Assembly (NCBI GenBank): GCA_946537585.1
Contig: CAMNFX010000038.1
Coordinates: 1 to 9,718 of the forward strand
Source of the DNA: an uncultured Lachnospiraceae bacterium
GTDB taxonomy: Bacteria > Bacillota > Clostridia > Lachnospirales > Lachnospiraceae
Direction: 5' to 3'
Length of the DNA: 9,718 nt
The notes beneath the pieces were generated by a model. It saw nothing but the letters and a program-made list of their open reading frames with translations, was not told the origin of the DNA and did no database searches. Of this stretch, positions 1 to 6,697 are shown one piece after another; the first letter of the stretch is position 1; each line of letters starts with the position of its first letter. The position numbers were made by a program, and so were the translations under genes.

Positions 1-2120
1 CGGTTCAGGAACTCCGGGCGGAACAGTCTCCGCACCTCGTCCATGACCTTATCCTTCATCATCTGATAGTTCTTTTCCGTATCATCTCCCGAGGCAAAGC
101 CCATGACCTTCGGCTGAATGATATTTTCAGCGCCTGCATTGGAGGTCATGATGATGACCGTATTCTTGAAGTCGACCTTCCGGCCCTGTGAATCTGTGAT
201 ATGTCCGTCGTCAAGCACCTGCAGCAGGATGTTGAATACATCGGGATGCGCTTTCTCGATCTCATCAAACAATACGACAGAATAAGGATTCCGTCGGACC
301 TTCTCTGAAAGCTGGCCTCCCTCGTCAAAGCCGATGTATCCGGGCGGTGATCCGATCATCTTGGAAACGCTGTGCTTTTCCATATATTCGGACATGTCGA
401 CACGGATGAGGGCTTCCTCGGATCCGAATACCGCCTCCGCAAGTGCCTTGGAAAGCTCTGTTTTGCCGACGCCGGTAGGGCCTAAGAACAGGAATGATCC
501 GGTAGGCCGCTTCGGATTCTTGATGCCGGCCCTTCCGCGCTTTACAGCCTTGGCGACTGCCGTCACGGCTTCATCCTGGCTGATGATGCGTTCATGAAGA
601 AGCCTGTCAAGATGACGGATCCTTGCAGCCTCCGCTTCCGTAAGCTTCTCCACCGGGATCTTTGTCCATCCGCTCACGACGGCCGCAATATCCGCTTCGG
701 TCACGACGAGGCCGTTTGTCTTTGTTTCCTCATGCCATTGTTCTTCCAGCTTCAGAAGCCGGTTTTTTGCCCGCTTTTCTTTTTTGGCGATCTCGGAGGC
801 AAGCGCAAAATCATTTGCGATGACAGCGGCCTCTTTTTCAACCGAGAGCTGCCTCAGCTTTTCCTCGGCCTTTTTGAGCGATGCCGGTTCACCGATCCCG
901 CCAAGGCGGAGCCTGGCTGCGGATTCATCGATCAGGTCAATGGACTTATCGGGCTGGAAGCGGTCATTGATGTATCTGGCACTCATTTTGACCGCAGCCT
1001 CAATTGCTTCATCCGAGATCTTCAGCCCGTGATGCTCTTCGTATTTATGCCGGATCCCCTTCAGGATCTCTATCGTTTCTTCTTCCGAAGGCTCCTCGAC
1101 CGTCACCGGCTGGAATCTGCGTTCGAGGGCCGCATCCTTTTCGATGTGCTTGCGATACTCATCGATCGTAGTGGCGCCGATGATCTGCAGTTCCCCGCGG
1201 CTTAATGCAGGCTTGAGGATGTTGGCCGCGTCAAGAGAGCCTTCCGCTCCACCTGCTCCGATAATGGTATGCAGCTCGTCAATAAAAAGCAGTGTATCTC
1301 CTGAGTTCTGCGCCTCACTGATCACCCGCTTGATACGTTCTTCAAACTCTCCGCGATATTTGGAGCCGGCGACCATTCCCCCGATATCAAGGGCTAAAAG
1401 TCTCTTTCCTGCAATGGTTGCGGGCACATCCCCGTGTGAGAGCATCTGAGCCAGACCTTCAACGATCGCCGTTTTGCCGGTTCCCGGCTCTCCGATCAGG
1501 CAAGGGTTGTTCTTCGTGCGTCTCGAAAGGATCTGAACGACTCTTAAGATCTCCTGTTTTCTTCCGATCACAGGATCGAGCTTTCCTTCCGCCGCAAGCG
1601 CCGTAAGATCTCTGGAATACTGGTCGAGTGTCGGCGTTGCGCTCTCCGGCGCAGGGCCTCCCTGCGAGCTGCGTGCCGCCGGCATATCTTCGCCGATGAT
1701 GTTGAGGATATCGTTATAAAGACGCTGAATGTTGATGCCGAGCGTGTTCAGGATCCTTGCCGCTACGCAGTCATAGTTCTTCAGAATGGCGATCAGCAGG
1801 TGTTCCGTACCGATACTGGCGGCTTCCAGCCGCTCAGCCTCCTGACCGGCAAGCTCCAGGATCTGCCTGGCGGAAGGCGTATACCCCTGATGATCCCTGA
1901 CGGCTGTTCCTGCATGATCTGTTACATAACGGTCGATCAGCGACAATACGGAGCTTTCCTCTACATGAGCGGATTTCAGCACGACTGCGGCAACGCCGCT
2001 GCCTTCCCGCATCAGGCCGCAGAGCAGATGCTCCGAACCGATGTAATTGTGGTGCAGTTCCCTGGAGGCTTCCTCTGCCAGCTTCAGAGCCTGCTTTGCT
2101 TTACTGGTATATTCGAGCAT
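1..2120 (-). CDS. clpC: ATP-dependent Clp protease ATP-binding subunit ClpC (3' end cut by window edge)
   Basis: Hsp100/AAA+ unfoldase expected to unfold proteins and feed them to ClpP in the cytoplasm. About 706 residues are visible; family members are roughly 810-820, so some 110 C-terminal residues (end of the second ATPase module) lie beyond the left edge. Seen: two N-terminal Clp_N repeats (IGSEHLL and IGTEHLL, within about residues 1-145); first Walker A GEPGTGKT at 210-217 and Walker B with D281-E282; a short middle domain with a UVR-like stretch near 437-462; second Walker A GPTGVGKT at 547-554 and Walker B LFDE at D619-E620. The short UVR-type middle domain points to ClpC and not ClpB. 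The tripeptide MGF at 673-675 sits where the ClpP-docking loop of ClpC lies, so partnership with ClpP is likely. The start at 2120 is supported by AAGGAA eight nt upstream. The gene is not preceded by mcsB, unlike the classical ctsR-mcsA-mcsB-clpC order. Confidence 0.96.
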   Translation of the reverse strand, partial: MLEYTSKAKQALKLAEEASRELHHNYIGSEHLLCGLMREGSGVAAVVLKSAHVEESSVLSLIDRYVTDHAGTAVRDHQGYTPSARQILELAGQEAERLEAASIGTEHLLIAILKNYDCVAARILNTLGINIQRLYNDILNIIGEDMPAARSSQGGPAPESATPTLDQYSRDLTALAAEGKLDPVIGRKQEILRVVQILSRRTKNNPCLIGEPGTGKTAIVEGLAQMLSHGDVPATIAGKRLLALDIGGMVAGSKYRGEFEERIKRVISEAQNSGDTLLFIDELHTIIGAGGAEGSLDAANILKPALSRGELQIIGATTIDEYRKHIEKDAALERRFQPVTVEEPSEEETIEILKGIRHKYEEHHGLKISDEAIEAAVKMSARYINDRFQPDKSIDLIDESAARLRLGGIGEPASLKKAEEKLRQLSVEKEAAVIANDFALASEIAKKEKRAKNRLLKLEEQWHEETKTNGLVVTEADIAAVVSGWTKIPVEKLTEAEAARIRHLDRLLHERIISQDEAVTAVAKAVKRGRAGIKNPKRPTGSFLFLGPTGVGKTELSKALAEAVFGSEEALIRVDMSEYMEKHSVSKMIGSPPGYIGFDEGGQLSEKVRRNPYSVVLFDEIEKAHPDVFNILLQVLDDGHITDSQGRKVDFKNTVIIMTSNAGAENIIQPKVMGFASGDDTEKNYQMMKDKVMDEVRRLFRPEFLN

Positions 2121-2151
2121 GAGAATATTTCCTTTTTAAATTGTCATCGCC

Positions 2152-2250
2152 TAGCTCGCTTTGACCTTCGGTCTTTGCTCGCTAAGCGAGCACGTATACA
2201 TGAAAGTAACACTCGAGCTGCGTCTTCGACTTGCTCTCGTTAACTTTCAT
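2152..2250. repeat. Structured intergenic element upstream of clpC, possible dispersed repeat
   Basis: A non-coding stretch built from inverted repeats. GCTCGCT occurs at 2154-2160 and again at 2177-2183; either copy can pair with AGCGAGC at 2185-2191. A small GACC/GGTC hairpin (2163-2173) lies between the two copies. A second structure pairs ATGAAAGT (2200-2207) with ACTTTCAT (2243-2250), extended inward by AAC/GTT around a bulge and by GAGC (2215-2218) with GCTC (2233-2236). AGTAACAC occurs at 2205-2212 and again just outside at 2251-2258. It lies in the untranslated leader immediately before clpC. The layout suggests a REP- or MITE-like intergenic repeat, or a leader with two competing folds. 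Whether it recurs in the genome cannot be seen here. Confidence 0.5.
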
Positions 2251-2256
2251 AGTAAC

Positions 2257-2299
2257 ACGAAACATGCACCTTCCGGAAGCTCCGGAAAGCACATGTCGT
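2257..2299. other. Inverted repeat (hairpin) in clpC upstream region
   Basis: TTCCGGA (2271-2277) and TCCGGAA (2281-2287) form a perfect 7-bp stem with the 3-nt loop AGC. After a 4x4 internal loop, ACATG (2262-2266) pairs with CATGT (2292-2296). An alternative outer pairing joins ACGA (2257-2260) to TCGT (2296-2299). No T tract follows on either strand, so this does not look like a terminator. It could be a protein-binding palindrome or a leader RNA hairpin; no regulator is assigned. Confidence 0.5.
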
Positions 2300-2325
2300 T
2301 AAAGCGGCTTCGCATCTTCACCGGG

Positions 2326-2370
2326 AAACAGGCTGCCGGGAAGCACGCTTCCTTAAGGGCAGCACTGTTT
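2326..2370 (-). terminator. Large imperfect hairpin, probable terminator of the envelope operon
   Basis: Three stacked stems: AAACAG (2326-2331) with CTGTTT (2365-2370), GCTGCC (2332-2337) with GGCAGC (2358-2363), and GGAAGC (2339-2344) with GCTTCC (2347-2352). Mismatches are a single A at 2364 and a G opposite TTAAG. It begins about 46 nt after the stop codon of the cohesin-like gene, as expected for a terminator. On the minus strand the 3' tail is only CTGTTTCCC, a weak U tract; on the plus strand the tail reads CTGTTTTTACC, which is better, although no plus-strand gene is present. A smaller near-palindrome (2371-2390, TTAC...GTAA) adjoins it. Termination direction and efficiency are uncertain. 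Confidence 0.5.
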
Positions 2371-2416
2371 TTACCTGTGAACAGCTGTAAGCCGGTTAGT
2401 ATGTTCTGTTTATGTT

Positions 2417-3934
2417 TCAGATATCGAGATCCTCAAAATCATCTGACTGCGGAGCCTCCGGCTTTACTGCCGGTTCCTCCTCTGTCATGACTGCGGAGCG
2501 CTTTCTGCGCTTTCTCTCCGGACGGCGGATGACCTGTGTCTCGTCGACAGTACCGGTCTCTTCTTCCTCGGGCTCTGCGAAATCATGCTTCAGGAATTCC
2601 TTGGTATCCCCGTCCCCTTCATATCCGAGTCCGTGCTCCTCCTCTTCGCGTTCCTGTATCCGGTCGTCCCTGCCCCGTCCCGCTTTTGCGTAGCGGTCGC
2701 TGTCAGAGCGGCGGGTAAGCTGCCTCTGGGTCTGTGAACGGACAGCGGACTTAAGTCTCGAGGTCAGGTAGATCACGAGCATCGCCAGTACAAAGGCGAT
2801 CACACCGAGGATGCAGATCAGCAGGAAGCGGATCTCCGCTGTACGCTCTGCTTCATCGAGCTTCGAAGCAAGATCACTGTAATCCTTGTTGCTGACGGAA
2901 TTGACCGCAAGCGGATCAGAGAAGTATCTCTGGATCGTCTTTTCCACCATGTCGTAACGGTAGAAGTTCAGCTCGCCCTTGTCGTTCATGCCGTAGACCA
3001 CGCAGTACTGCGGCTCTTCATCAGCGCCCCAGACCCATCCCTGGACCTTCTGATCGTCGATCTTGATGGTGCCCTGGCGGAAGCCTTCCGGAATCTGCAC
3101 ATCTGCAGTCGGGTTCATGATCGTGATGGTCTTGCCCTTGGAGGAAAGCTGTACTCCCTCAACAACATCCGGTACGGAGGAAGGCGGAAGTACATCTTCC
3201 GGACCGCCGGCCTGCTTGTTGACCGTAATGACATAGTCCTTTGTGGTCGTGCCGTCTCCGGCTACTACCGTGACAGTCACGGTGTTCTCGCCAAGCTGAA
3301 GTCCCTCATTGTTGCTGATCCGCACATTCGCGCTGTTATCGGCTGTAATGGCATTGATGGTCAGCTTGTCGACGGTATCGCCTACATTGACCATATACGC
3401 GTTGTTGTCAGCGCTGAACGCAGGCTCAAGCGTGCCGGGATAAACCTCAAGAGAGTTAAGATCGCAGTTTGCGGAAGCTTCAGCCGGGGCCTGAACCGTC
3501 ACCGTGGAGTTTCCGAGATGGGTAAACTCGATCGGCTGATCCCCGTCATCATATACCTCATAGCTGTCGATCGTCACATTGAAGCTTCCGGCGGCTGCCG
3601 TTTTGAACTTCAGATTGTACTCAAGCTGTGCTGTTCCGCCGCCGTTGGAGGTTCCGTGCACACGGATCGAACCGGCTCCTCCGTCAGCATCCGTACCGGA
3701 AACAAATTCCAGCTTGTCGGCAGGGTACTTCAGCATGACATTGGCGCTGCTGAGCGCTGTACCCTCGTCTGCCGAGATCTTCATCGATACATTCACTTCG
3801 TCGCCCGCCGAAACCGTGGGGTCGGAGAAGTTAATCCGTCCGGACGCCGCAAATGACAGGAAAGCCGTCATCATGCTGATCAGGGCTGCGGTCATAAGTG
3901 TCCGTGTAAATCTTACTGCGTGTTTTTTAAACAT
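2417..3934 (-). CDS. Membrane-anchored surface protein with cohesin-like and cadherin-like domains
   Basis: 505 residues; exact function not recognised. Order of parts: signal peptide (about 1-30, basic start then hydrophobic core ending SFAA); cohesin-type beta-sandwich (about 32-149, beginning GRINFSDPTVSAGDEV); cadherin-like beta-sandwich of the PF12733 type (about 159-240); an unassigned extracellular segment (255-345); one transmembrane helix (369-391); and a 114-residue cytoplasmic tail of alternating basic and acidic blocks. The cohesin fold in cellulosomes binds dockerins, but cohesin-like domains also occur in non-cellulosomal surface proteins, so a general extracellular binding role is the safe reading. 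The tail holds DETQVI (464-469), resembling phospho-threonine sites read by FHA domains. AGGAG lies eight nt before the ATG. It follows the glucosaminidase gene by 44 nt and shares its cadherin-like domain, so the two are probably co-transcribed and act together at the envelope. Confidence 0.85.
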   Translation of the reverse strand: MFKKHAVRFTRTLMTAALISMMTAFLSFAASGRINFSDPTVSAGDEVNVSMKISADEGTALSSANVMLKYPADKLEFVSGTDADGGAGSIRVHGTSNGGGTAQLEYNLKFKTAAAGSFNVTIDSYEVYDDGDQPIEFTHLGNSTVTVQAPAEASANCDLNSLEVYPGTLEPAFSADNNAYMVNVGDTVDKLTINAITADNSANVRISNNEGLQLGENTVTVTVVAGDGTTTKDYVITVNKQAGGPEDVLPPSSVPDVVEGVQLSSKGKTITIMNPTADVQIPEGFRQGTIKIDDQKVQGWVWGADEEPQYCVVYGMNDKGELNFYRYDMVEKTIQRYFSDPLAVNSVSNKDYSDLASKLDEAERTAEIRFLLICILGVIAFVLAMLVIYLTSRLKSAVRSQTQRQLTRRSDSDRYAKAGRGRDDRIQEREEEEHGLGYEGDGDTKEFLKHDFAEPEEEETGTVDETQVIRRPERKRRKRSAVMTEEEPAVKPEAPQSDDFEDLDI

Positions 3935-3978
3935 GTAGCTGTCTCCTGAATATATACTGCTTATTTGATCTGTTCTTC

Positions 3979-6501
3979 TTACTGCGGTCCGGCGCCGATC
4001 AGCACGCCGCCGTTTCCGGAATCACCGCTGTTCTGGATCGTGGTCTGCGTACTGCCCGGACCGATCACGGCATAGCCGGAATCCTGAGTTGTGCCGGATC
4101 CCGAGGAGATGATCATGCCGGGGCCTGCCGCGCTTTCCGCACTGCCGTTGCTGACCCAGGCTGCTCCGCCGGAGTCCGTACTGCCGCTGATCACCGGTGA
4201 CGGTGAGCCGGCCGCTGCCTGACCGGAGTAGTCCTCTCTTCTTGTGATTCCGATGTGATAAGTCCGCTCGCTGCCGTTCGCTGCCCGAACCACGATATTG
4301 ATATCATTGGCACCGACATTCAATGCGACATTGCCCGCTCCGGAAACCGTTGCGCCGGAATCGATCGGACTTGCGTTAATGTTGACATAAGCAGAGCTTC
4401 CGTCGACGATCAGCGTATACTCTGTCGTATCCATGCTGAAGGTCGGGGTGATGGTGTAGCCGTCCACGCTTAAGCCGGAAAGCTTGTTGTTCGGGTTGCC
4501 GTCACCTGCGGGGAGCACACTGTTTTCCGGCATGTTCTGATAGACCGGAATGCTGAATTCGAGCGCGCCGGACTTTACTGCCGCAGAGTAAGCGTTGGAT
4601 ACCTTGGCTCCCTCCTGTGCAGCACCGAGAACATGCGTCATAAACTGATGGTTATACTTATTGCTGCCCTGTACATTGAACTTCTTCAGATAGAAGGTGT
4701 CCTGTCCCTGGGCTACATAGCTGGCGCCATAGGCAGACGCGCCGCCGATGATCGCCTTTTCGACCGTGTTCCACGGACGGCCGCCGTTGCCGGACTCGGA
4801 AGCATATTTGAGACCCGCCTCCACGGCACCCATACCGTCGTGGGCATATGCGCCGGTATTGAAATAGTTGTAATATCCCGGATACTTGGAATGCTTTCCG
4901 GAGATCAGGTCGCTCGTTCCCTTGCCCTGCTCCTGCAGGATCGCTGCCGCAAGCACGTAAGGGCTTACATTGGAGACCTCGGCAGCCTTCATGATGATAT
5001 CAACATAGGAGACCTTCTTGAGCGTGCCTCCTGTGCTGCCGCCTGCTGCAGCCTGAGAAGCGGATGACGAAGAGGAAGTCGTATCGCCTGCGGAGCTTCC
5101 CCCGACATTCTTCGTATAAGGCTCGCCGTTTCCGTGGACCCATTTGCCGTCGGCGTTGACCTTCCAGCCGTCCACCTCGGTATCCGCAGCCATGGTGCCG
5201 TCACTGTAGAAGTAATAGCACTCCGCGATCCCGTCATGATTGCCGTCCAGCCAGTGCCAGCCGTCATTTAAGTAAGAGCCGTCATCGTTGACATAGACCC
5301 AGCGGACATTCGGTTCGGTCTCCTGTCTCCATTGTGCGGCATAGCTGGTGATCAGTCCCGCCGCATCTTTCAGCAGGGAGAACAGACCGCGGTCTGCAGT
5401 ATCGAATGATCCTGCATCCGAGCTGTTCATGCCGGGACCGGTCAGGGATACGATGTCGTTATTTACGGGGCTTGGCATCGCAGCGTCAGCGCCCGAAGAT
5501 CCGGAGCTCATGCCGGGGCCTACAGTCACATATCCGCTGTCAGAGCTTCCTGATGATCCGGAAGAAATATAAGATCCCCCGCCTACGACCGCGTAGCCGC
5601 TTCCCGAAGACGATGTCCCCGTCGAAGAGGAAGAACCCGGTCCGGGGCCCGCCATACCGGCGGCTCCCGAACTGCCCTGTGAGGTGCTGCCGTCGATGAT
5701 GGTGCCTCCCTCGATCTGGGAGCCCTCCACGGGAACAACGACATCTCCCGCAAGGAAGGTGCCGGAAACAAGATTCTGAAGGCCTTCCCGGGTCTGGATC
5801 GCACGGTTATAGCTCTGGTGCTCAAACTGGAATACATAGGGATCCGTCAGGAAATTACGGGGATCCATGTAATAGGAAATCAGCTCCGTGGAGGCCTGTA
5901 CCCAGGTCGCACCGTCAAAACCGGGCCAGTAGTTTCCCGCCCAGTCAAAGGCGCCGTCCGCGATCGACTTCCAGGAAGAAATCGAGTTCTTATCGACCAG
6001 ATTGCGGCCGATCCTGGACTCCTCCGCGATCACGGTGTTCCAGTCAAGACCGGTCTGAAAGGCGGTAAACACCCAGTTCGGATACTGCTGATGCAGCCCC
6101 CTCAGGCCGTTCTTATAGCTTTCGGGGAAACCCTGCCGGTTCATCCAGTCCTCAAAATTGCCGTCATTTGCAGCGTAGGTCACGTTGCGGCTGATAAAGT
6201 CATGGCGTGCGTAGCCGCTGCCGCTTCCATAGGAAATATTATACCACGTATTACCGTCGGTTCCGGTCGTTTCACCTAAAATACTGACCTGTGTACCGGC
6301 GCCGATGGTCGCCACCTTGTCATAGGAGGTGCCGGGTCCGGAACGCACATTCAGACGGTCGGTATTCACAAAACCGGAATCCGCATACGACGTAAGCGTC
6401 ATGGACGGAAGGTCGAAGGACGCGGGAAATACAGCGCCCTGAAGCGCTACCGATGCGGCCAGAACCACCGTCATGATCTTTTTGACAAATCGTTTTCTCA
6501 T
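3979..6501 (-). CDS. Secreted SH3b / endo-beta-N-acetylglucosaminidase family protein with long insert
   Basis: 840 residues, probable peptidoglycan hydrolase acting outside the cell. Parts: signal peptide (1-40, MRKRFVKK then hydrophobic core, likely cut after SYA); SH3b domain (about 43-105, with LNVRSGPG at 50-57); first part of the catalytic module (about 112-250, YPNWVF, LDWNTVI, YYMDPRNFL); a low-complexity Gly/Ser/Pro segment (251-380); choline-binding-like aromatic/Gly repeats (about 385-465, GWHWLDGNHDG and GWKVNADGKWV); a second Ser/Gly linker; the glucosaminidase domain (about 497-635) with E524 in LQEQG as likely catalytic acid and GYYNYFN, IIGGASAYG, YLKKFNV as family signatures; a cadherin-like beta-sandwich (672-755); and a Gly/Ser tail with GPG motifs. 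In relatives I know, the two catalytic parts are joined by a short linker, so the roughly 245-residue insert is notable. The ribosome site is weak (AGGA 11 nt upstream), but this start gives a proper signal peptide. Confidence 0.87.
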   Translation of the reverse strand: MRKRFVKKIMTVVLAASVALQGAVFPASFDLPSMTLTSYADSGFVNTDRLNVRSGPGTSYDKVATIGAGTQVSILGETTGTDGNTWYNISYGSGSGYARHDFISRNVTYAANDGNFEDWMNRQGFPESYKNGLRGLHQQYPNWVFTAFQTGLDWNTVIAEESRIGRNLVDKNSISSWKSIADGAFDWAGNYWPGFDGATWVQASTELISYYMDPRNFLTDPYVFQFEHQSYNRAIQTREGLQNLVSGTFLAGDVVVPVEGSQIEGGTIIDGSTSQGSSGAAGMAGPGPGSSSSTGTSSSGSGYAVVGGGSYISSGSSGSSDSGYVTVGPGMSSGSSGADAAMPSPVNNDIVSLTGPGMNSSDAGSFDTADRGLFSLLKDAAGLITSYAAQWRQETEPNVRWVYVNDDGSYLNDGWHWLDGNHDGIAECYYFYSDGTMAADTEVDGWKVNADGKWVHGNGEPYTKNVGGSSAGDTTSSSSSASQAAAGGSTGGTLKKVSYVDIIMKAAEVSNVSPYVLAAAILQEQGKGTSDLISGKHSKYPGYYNYFNTGAYAHDGMGAVEAGLKYASESGNGGRPWNTVEKAIIGGASAYGASYVAQGQDTFYLKKFNVQGSNKYNHQFMTHVLGAAQEGAKVSNAYSAAVKSGALEFSIPVYQNMPENSVLPAGDGNPNNKLSGLSVDGYTITPTFSMDTTEYTLIVDGSSAYVNINASPIDSGATVSGAGNVALNVGANDINIVVRAANGSERTYHIGITRREDYSGQAAAGSPSPVISGSTDSGGAAWVSNGSAESAAGPGMIISSGSGTTQDSGYAVIGPGSTQTTIQNSGDSGNGGVLIGAGPQ

Positions 6502-6578
6502 CTCTTTTAAGATCCTGTTTTGCCCCTTGAGATACAGAGCAATCTTTCCAGGGTAGTCGAATTAATGCTCTTTTCGCT

Positions 6579-6607
6579 ATTGTAGATGAGTAAAAATCGT
6601 TTGTCTA
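6579..6607 (-). promoter_or_regulatory. Sigma-A-type promoter of the envelope operon
   Basis: On the minus strand TAGACA (-35, 6602-6607) and TACAAT (-10, 6579-6584) are separated by exactly 17 nt; each matches the consensus at five of six positions. Transcription would begin near 6572, giving a leader of about 70 nt before the glucosaminidase start at 6501. It sits just downstream of the oad terminator, which fits the start of a new transcription unit. The leader contains a weak GAGCA/TGCTC pairing; no known riboswitch was recognised. Confidence 0.7.
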
Positions 6608-6655
6608 TACAGTTAAGTGAACTCTAATTTTATCGTAAGATTCCCGAAAGAATCC

Positions 6656-6686
6656 AAAAAAGATGCAGCGGAAAGCCCGCTGCATC
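6656..6686 (-). terminator. Rho-independent terminator after oadA
   Basis: A perfect 10-bp stem, GATGCAGCGG (6662-6671) with CCGCTGCATC (6677-6686), around a 5-nt loop, followed on the minus strand by six T residues (plus-strand A run 6656-6661). It begins 11 nt after the oadA stop codon and ends the decarboxylase operon. A second small GATTC/GAATC stem (6639-6654) lies just beyond the T tract. Confidence 0.93.
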
Positions 6687-6697
6687 CAGTCATTTCA

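Noticed and set aside
594..1205. 203-codon open frame on the plus strand
   Set aside because: Lies entirely opposite clpC, whose motifs are unmistakable; the plus-strand product has no recognisable domain.
2160..2183. CtsR operator before clpC
   Set aside because: One exact GGTCAAA heptad is present, but the partner is missing at the 3-nt spacing; the nearest partial match (GAGCAAA) is 7 nt away and has two mismatches.
2182..2250. 22-codon minus-strand reading frame before clpC (starts MKVNESK)
   Set aside because: No ribosome binding site precedes its ATG and it lies wholly in inverted-repeat sequence, so it is more likely a by-product of the repeat than a leader peptide.
5160..5270. Dockerin-like calcium loop (DGNHDG) in the glucosaminidase, as a partner for the cohesin-like neighbour
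   Set aside because: The segment fits aromatic/Gly choline-binding-like repeats (GWHWLDGNHDG...YYFYSDG) and lacks the duplicated loop-helix pattern of dockerins.
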